Assembly: GCF_001625695.1 (NCBI RefSeq)
Contig: NZ_AUXY01000102.1
Span: 1 to 54,329 of the forward strand
DNA length: 54,329 nt
Direction: 5' to 3'
From: Pseudoalteromonas luteoviolacea H33-S
Lineage (GTDB): Bacteria > Pseudomonadota > Gammaproteobacteria > Enterobacterales > Alteromonadaceae
The position numbers and the translations under genes were made by a program. How positions within the stretch are numbered: position 1 is the stretch's first letter; every line of letters begins with the position of its first letter. Below the pieces are notes generated by a model. The model ran no database searches. It saw only the letters and a list, made by a program, of their open reading frames with translations, and was not told where the DNA came from. Below, piece after piece: positions 49,969-54,329 of the stretch.

Positions 49969-52521
49969 ATGAATAAGCAAACAATTCCTGTACAACATCC
50001 GGCAAATGTGTCACCAACAACAATATCTTCACAAGGTAGCAACAAGCAGCCGCAATTAGACGCTGATAAGACGTTTTTGGCACGCAACATTGTCATTAAG
50101 CCCGACTCGATTCAAATGGAAGTTGCGCTAGAAGGCCGTTGGCAACCGGTACGCTTAAGTAGCGAAGCAAACATAGATCAGGTTTTGAAATTACCGGAAG
50201 CACAATTAAAATTAGATGCCACTGGCACTGTGCTTACCCTTGTGACACCTGAAGCGAAATTATCGTTAAAATCAGCACAATCACTTCTCAGTTTACTTGG
50301 CGTTTTAAAAGGGTTTGGCGATCACAGTGCCATTCAAACCGACGCACAAATAAAACAAACACCTCATTCACAACTCGCTTTGCCCAAGCTAGGGGTGAAC
50401 GTCCCAATTCCACCAAGCATAGGCAACTTATTGCAGCAAGAATCTAAATTGGTAGCCAGCCTTAGCGCCAAAAGTGATAAAGTCTTGATGCAAGTATTTA
50501 ATATGTTTGGCGACAAACTGCATCAAATGCCGGTTGCCAAAAAGGCCATTGCAAAATTAGTCAGTCAGCTCAGTCAACAAACATCTAACTATTTGCAGCT
50601 GACGCAAAATAAAAGCACGCTGAAGCTCGGTCTACATCAGCATGACATTACGCAAATTCAAACACCAACACCTACTGAATTAAAGCAATTACAAAAGCAA
50701 GTATGGCATGGTGCTAAGCTGAGCACTGCACCGGATGGGATTGAAGTCGCAATCGCGACTAAGTCAACTAAAATCAAACTGGCTACATCACTTAAAAGTA
50801 TTTTACCCAAGCTAGAAACTCAAGCATTTCAAACTCAATTAAAAGAGGCGACCCAGTCATACAAAGAGCAAACATTAAAATATGACAAACCGCTTTTTAA
50901 CGTTTCCTTGGCTGATATAAAGCAAACCGTAAAACAGGCCTTGCAAGCTATTACACAGACACCATTTTTTAATCGCGCTGCACAGCAAGATACAAATAAG
51001 GCCAATCAGCTCCCAGCCCAGCAAATTCCATCTATCACTGCTACAGCCAAAAGCTATTTACACCAGCCACTTTACACATCAGCAGCACTGCGCCCTGCCA
51101 GCGTAGCGTTAATGGCACTCTCTGAGGGTATTAAACAAAATTTCTCTGGGCTGGAGTCACAAAGTCAGTCAGCTATGCACAAACAAAGACTTGTTAGTGC
51201 AAGAAGCCAAGCCCCACAATCACCTTTTGGTGACGCAAACACAACAGATCAGCAAAAAGCCAAAAGTATTGCCCCTGATAACAACAAGCCACATAGCTTT
51301 GTTCTTCAAGGCGACAAAAAGCAATCAGTGAGCACGCCAAACACACAAGCAAGCTCATCTGTAAATACTTTGCAAAGTGCACAAAGCAGCGCTGCAAAAA
51401 TGCCATTTGAGATGCGCTTGCAACTGATCCAACAAGTCCTTTCTGCGGCATTACCAAAAAGTAATGGGCCAATTGCAGCTGATCAGATCAGCATGACGCA
51501 AACAAAACTCGCGACACAAATGCAATTAACTGATGTGATCCCGTTGCGAGGTGCCCAAAAATCACAAAATGCAGTACCTGCATCACTGCCACTGGCACAT
51601 ATACTTAGCAAACCTTTGCGAGAAGCCGCATTAACAGAAACGCAAACACCAGATCTCAAAGATCCCGCATTGTTGAGCGAGAAAATCTCAGAAAAGATGA
51701 CCTTTAAAAGCAGCCAGTCGGTGGATCTCACTCGGCTTGTTCACCAGGCGTTTTCACGCTTAATGGACGAAGGAAAAGCAACACCAGACATGGTTAGCCA
51801 AGATTTGTTCAGCCGCTTACCGAGTATCGCAACGCCGCTGAACACCAGTGTGCCTATGACGAGCTTTACTCAAGCATTAGATAAATTGCTTGTCACACTG
51901 CTAGGCACACAACTCAGTACTCAAAATGAGGCTCAACTGCCAAAAAATGTGTCACAAGAACAACGTATCGCAAGCATGGTAGAAACCTTATTTCCCGGAA
52001 ATAAATTACAACAACCCAAGCAGTTTATTCAGGCTGTGAATTTATCAGCACAGCAAAATCTGGTTGAGGAACTTGGCTTTATCCAAAATGCCATGTCACC
52101 AACTAACCAAACGCAAGCACTTGGTCAAAAGTTTGACAGTGAGAGTCAACTGCTCATCAACTTATTCTTGCCGATGAAAACCCCACCAGAGTGCAGACAA
52201 AGTGAATTGCAAATAGGCAACTACAAAAAACCGGCAAAAGCGGGATTGCCAGAAAAGCAAGTATGGTTTGTTAGGCTAAACTTTGACTATGAAGCGCTGG
52301 GACAGCTAAGTGTCCAAGCTGAGCTTATGGACAAAGCCGTAGATTGCGAAATTGTTGGTGACAGCCCCAGCGTATGTCAGCTTGCCGAACCTCATCTGGA
52401 CGCCTTGAGAAGCAAGCTTGCAGCCCATGGCCTGCAAGTGGGTGATATCGCACTGCGTGAAGATGCCGTGCAAGTCAAACAGTTCTACGATAAGCACGCT
52501 ATCGTCAACATAAAGGTATAA
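49969..52521 (+). CDS. FliK-like flagellar hook-length control family protein
   Basis: The protein has 850 residues. Most of it (about 1-700) is low-complexity, rich in Gln, Ser, Thr, Lys and Ala, with no membrane segment. The C-terminal part (about 750-830: RLNFDYEALGQLSVQAEL, then LRSKLAAHGLQVGDIAL) fits the Flg_hook domain of FliK, which talks to FlhB to switch export specificity. It is twice the length of standard FliK. No other flagellar gene is near except the FlhB-like gene 2 bp downstream. Its exact job is unknown. Confidence 0.8.
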   Translation: MNKQTIPVQHPANVSPTTISSQGSNKQPQLDADKTFLARNIVIKPDSIQMEVALEGRWQPVRLSSEANIDQVLKLPEAQLKLDATGTVLTLVTPEAKLSLKSAQSLLSLLGVLKGFGDHSAIQTDAQIKQTPHSQLALPKLGVNVPIPPSIGNLLQQESKLVASLSAKSDKVLMQVFNMFGDKLHQMPVAKKAIAKLVSQLSQQTSNYLQLTQNKSTLKLGLHQHDITQIQTPTPTELKQLQKQVWHGAKLSTAPDGIEVAIATKSTKIKLATSLKSILPKLETQAFQTQLKEATQSYKEQTLKYDKPLFNVSLADIKQTVKQALQAITQTPFFNRAAQQDTNKANQLPAQQIPSITATAKSYLHQPLYTSAALRPASVALMALSEGIKQNFSGLESQSQSAMHKQRLVSARSQAPQSPFGDANTTDQQKAKSIAPDNNKPHSFVLQGDKKQSVSTPNTQASSSVNTLQSAQSSAAKMPFEMRLQLIQQVLSAALPKSNGPIAADQISMTQTKLATQMQLTDVIPLRGAQKSQNAVPASLPLAHILSKPLREAALTETQTPDLKDPALLSEKISEKMTFKSSQSVDLTRLVHQAFSRLMDEGKATPDMVSQDLFSRLPSIATPLNTSVPMTSFTQALDKLLVTLLGTQLSTQNEAQLPKNVSQEQRIASMVETLFPGNKLQQPKQFIQAVNLSAQQNLVEELGFIQNAMSPTNQTQALGQKFDSESQLLINLFLPMKTPPECRQSELQIGNYKKPAKAGLPEKQVWFVRLNFDYEALGQLSVQAELMDKAVDCEIVGDSPSVCQLAEPHLDALRSKLAAHGLQVGDIALREDAVQVKQFYDKHAIVNIKV

Positions 52522-52523
52522 AT

Positions 52524-52820
52524 ATGGAACAAAAAACAGCCGTTGGGCTTTTATATGAAGCGGGTAAATCGCCGGAAGTTGTCTGTAAAGGATTTGGAGA
52601 ACTCGCTGAAGAGATCATCGCTTTGGCCAAAGAAAAAGACATCATGATCCACGAAGATCCTGCCCTGGTGAAAACGCTCGGGCAACTAGACTTACATGAA
52701 GAGATCCCTGAAGAGCTCTATTATGTCATCGCTGAGTTAATTGCATTTTCTTATGTGCTACGCGGTAAATTTCCACCGGGTTGGAAAAATTTTCAGGGCA
52801 AGCTAAATATAAAAGCCTGA
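52524..52820 (+). CDS. FlhB C-terminal domain-like protein (FlhBX/YlqH type)
   Basis: The protein has 98 residues that align with the cytoplasmic part of FlhB downstream of its N-P-T-H autocleavage site: TAVGLLYEAGKSPEVVCKG, then AEEIIALAKEKDI, then HEDPALVKTL. It has no membrane helices and no N-P-T-H, so it stands for the cleaved FlhB fragment as a free protein. It is translated right after the FliK-like gene. The pair occurs in several bacteria. Modulation of flagellar export is inferred. Confidence 0.85.
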   Translation: MEQKTAVGLLYEAGKSPEVVCKGFGELAEEIIALAKEKDIMIHEDPALVKTLGQLDLHEEIPEELYYVIAELIAFSYVLRGKFPPGWKNFQGKLNIKA

Positions 52821-53044
52821 CAATTAGAAATATTAATAACGATATTAATGCCTTGTGACACATGGTGCGCACCAATATTTTGTACGCCGCTTCAAATCAT
52901 AAAATAAGCATTTAAACTGCAAACAAGAATGAATGTGCTTTTTTGCCTTACTCTCATTGCACGCAAAATAGTTGGCTAATATAAAAAAGATGACTTTATG
53001 ATTTCAATCTCGTTTATTTATATTCTGCCTACATAGATACTTTA

Positions 53045-54154
53045 TTAGAGCACGTTATAACTTGCCCAAGCCACCGCTCTAGAATAAAAGTCAGGTAATG
53101 TATGCTGTTGTAGAGAGTTGATTAACCGGCTACTCCATATACCATCTAAATTCCCATTTGTTAGATAAATATATGTCATATAGTCGTCTGTATTTTCTTG
53201 ATATAAGACAGACACTCTTACCAATGTGCCTCCATCGTGCCCTGCCGTCGACCAACGCCCCACTTCGTCGGTATTCCACCCCAAGGAAAAGTAATTTGTA
53301 ATACCATTCTTAAGCTTCTTCGGCCGCCAAAAGTCAACTAACAGGGTTTTATTGATCAACTTGCCTTCCATCAAGCCACTCAAGAAAAGATTTAAATCGT
53401 ATGCCGTCGAATAAGCGCCTGTATGGGCAATACTATAATGAGGAAAGACATAACCATTGGGTTTTAAACTATCTCCCCCATTTGACAGGTATGAACGCAC
53501 AACGCCTTTAGTAAGGTGATCAACATGAAAAGCGGTGTTGGTCATTTTTAAAGGGCTAAATATGCGTGTTTTAACTAATGACTCATAAGATTGCCCAGTC
53601 ATAGATTCTAATAGCGCTTTGAGCAGCATATAGTTTGTTTGCGTATACTGAATTTGAGTATTTAATTCAAAGATAGGCTGTTGGGCCCCGAGTTTTTCTA
53701 TCACCGCATCTTGGTTACTTGGCGCCACTACTTCTTGGTTAGACACAACAAAGTACTCAGGCAGCCCTGATGTATGGTTCATTAAAGCGTTGATAGGTAT
53801 ATGTTGCCAATGACTTGGTAACTTAACATACTCACCTATACGGTCACTTAGTTTAATTTGCTGTTTTTCTACAAGTTGATACACAAGCACATTGGCAAAC
53901 AGTTTACTTACAGAAAAAATTGGAAACATGCTGTGCTCGTTTAACTTTATATCCTCTTTTTGCTGAGAGGTATCTAATGCATAGTTAAACTTTATATTAC
54001 CATTGTTACTAATTAATACTGCTTGGGACGGTATACCATGATGTAGCGCATTATTATGAACCTGCTGGATCAACTTATCTTGCAAAGATAAATCAGTTTG
54101 CGCACAGCCCACAAGCATCAAAAAAATAATTAAACAAATTAATCGATAAACCAT
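53045..54154 (-). CDS. Serine hydrolase lipoprotein (class C beta-lactamase-like fold)
   Basis: The protein has 369 residues. The lipobox LVGC ends the signal peptide at Cys17. The catalytic S-x-x-K is SVSK (Ser81, Lys84). The second motif is Y-T-Q at 170-172 in place of the usual Y-S-N, keeping the tyrosine. The third is the H-D-G-G-T motif (306-310), which replaces K-T-G in many esterases and peptidases. HTSGLPEY (127-134) is the family marker. It is more likely an esterase or D-aminopeptidase than a true beta-lactamase. It is a single gene with unknown substrate. Confidence 0.85.
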   Translation of the reverse strand: MVYRLICLIIFLMLVGCAQTDLSLQDKLIQQVHNNALHHGIPSQAVLISNNGNIKFNYALDTSQQKEDIKLNEHSMFPIFSVSKLFANVLVYQLVEKQQIKLSDRIGEYVKLPSHWQHIPINALMNHTSGLPEYFVVSNQEVVAPSNQDAVIEKLGAQQPIFELNTQIQYTQTNYMLLKALLESMTGQSYESLVKTRIFSPLKMTNTAFHVDHLTKGVVRSYLSNGGDSLKPNGYVFPHYSIAHTGAYSTAYDLNLFLSGLMEGKLINKTLLVDFWRPKKLKNGITNYFSLGWNTDEVGRWSTAGHDGGTLVRVSVLYQENTDDYMTYIYLTNGNLDGIWSSRLINSLQQHTLPDFYSRAVAWASYNVL

Positions 54155-54284
54155 TCACTTTCCTTGGTGAAACTCAATTACTACTATTGTCGCATCGTAT
54201 ATTATCTAATTATTGTAGAGTAATCGAGCACGTTTAGACTTATGTTTTCATAATTCTAATGTCTTTAGCAGTATTTTATATATG

Positions 54285-54309
54285 TAATAAAAAAGGTGCC
54301 ATTTGGCAC
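54285..54309 (-). terminator. Rho-independent terminator for a gene to the right of the window
   Basis: On the minus strand GTGCC, AAAT and GGCAC are followed by CTTTTTTATT. It would end a minus-strand message that enters from beyond the right edge. Confidence 0.7.
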
Positions 54310-54329
54310 AGGGCAAGAGCATGAAAAAT

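Noticed and set aside
53045..54154. A beta-lactam resistance gene
   Set aside because: The fold matches, but the lipobox, the H-D-G-G motif and the loss of Y-S-N fit esterase/peptidase relatives better than AmpC.
1..54329. CRISPR array or cas genes
   Set aside because: No regularly spaced direct repeats and no Cas motifs were seen, although the Tn7-like remnant made me look for them.
1..54329. tRNA genes
   Set aside because: No cloverleaf-like sequence with a T-loop GTTCRA core was noticed in the intergenic spaces.

Overview
The window is a chromosomal segment of a gammaproteobacterium. Gene order and protein types (bamA-skp-lpxD-fabZ-lpxA-lpxB-rnhB-dnaE; rpsB-tsf-pyrH-frr-uppS-cdsA-dxr-rseP; divergent map-glnD-dapD; a full ccmABCDEFGHI operon; EAL/HDOD and TonB-copper proteins) point to a marine Alteromonadales, most likely Pseudoalteromonas or a close relative. 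The taxon is inferred from content only; no search was run.

Region 1 (1-3.7 kb) is the accessory part. Four small genes on the minus strand are each followed by an attC-like site, which is the signature of integron gene cassettes, but no integrase is visible. Rightwards lie a 339-bp internally deleted IS3-family element and then a truncated tnsA-like gene. The tnsA remnant sits beside a probable Tn7-like right end about 17 bp beyond the 3' end of ffs (4.5S SRP RNA). ffs is a known attachment site of type I-F3 CRISPR-associated Tn7-like transposons, so I read this as a wrecked Tn7-like insertion with cassettes next to it, possibly as former cargo.

Region 2 (3.9-11.2 kb) holds a DUF3014 protein, a patatin-like lipase, a KefB/C-type antiporter, a diguanylate cyclase, a small membrane protein and tilS. 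Region 3 (11.2-12.8 kb) has a 670-bp non-coding stretch with regulatory-looking elements and then accA, which is convergent with dnaE.

Region 4 (12.9-31.2 kb, all minus strand) is the housekeeping block, read from right to left. Translation genes (rpsB, tsf) come first, then pyrH, frr, uppS, cdsA and dxr, then the envelope genes rseP, bamA, skp, lpxD, fabZ, lpxA and lpxB, then rnhB and dnaE. It couples undecaprenyl, phospholipid, isoprenoid, lipid A and outer-membrane protein assembly. Several intergenic hairpins break it into transcription units. Region 5 (31.5-36.8 kb, plus strand) carries map, glnD, dapD and an orphan lipoprotein.

Region 6 (36.8-42.1 kb) has putP, an EAL/HDOD protein and an OprC/NosA-type copper receptor. 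Region 7 (42.1-49.9 kb, minus strand) is the complete cytochrome c maturation operon ccmABCDEFGHI with mlaA attached to its end. Region 8 (49.97-52.8 kb, plus strand) is a FliK-like protein paired with a 98-residue FlhB C-terminal-like protein, outside any flagellar cluster. The window closes with a serine-hydrolase lipoprotein and a terminator for an unseen gene to the right.
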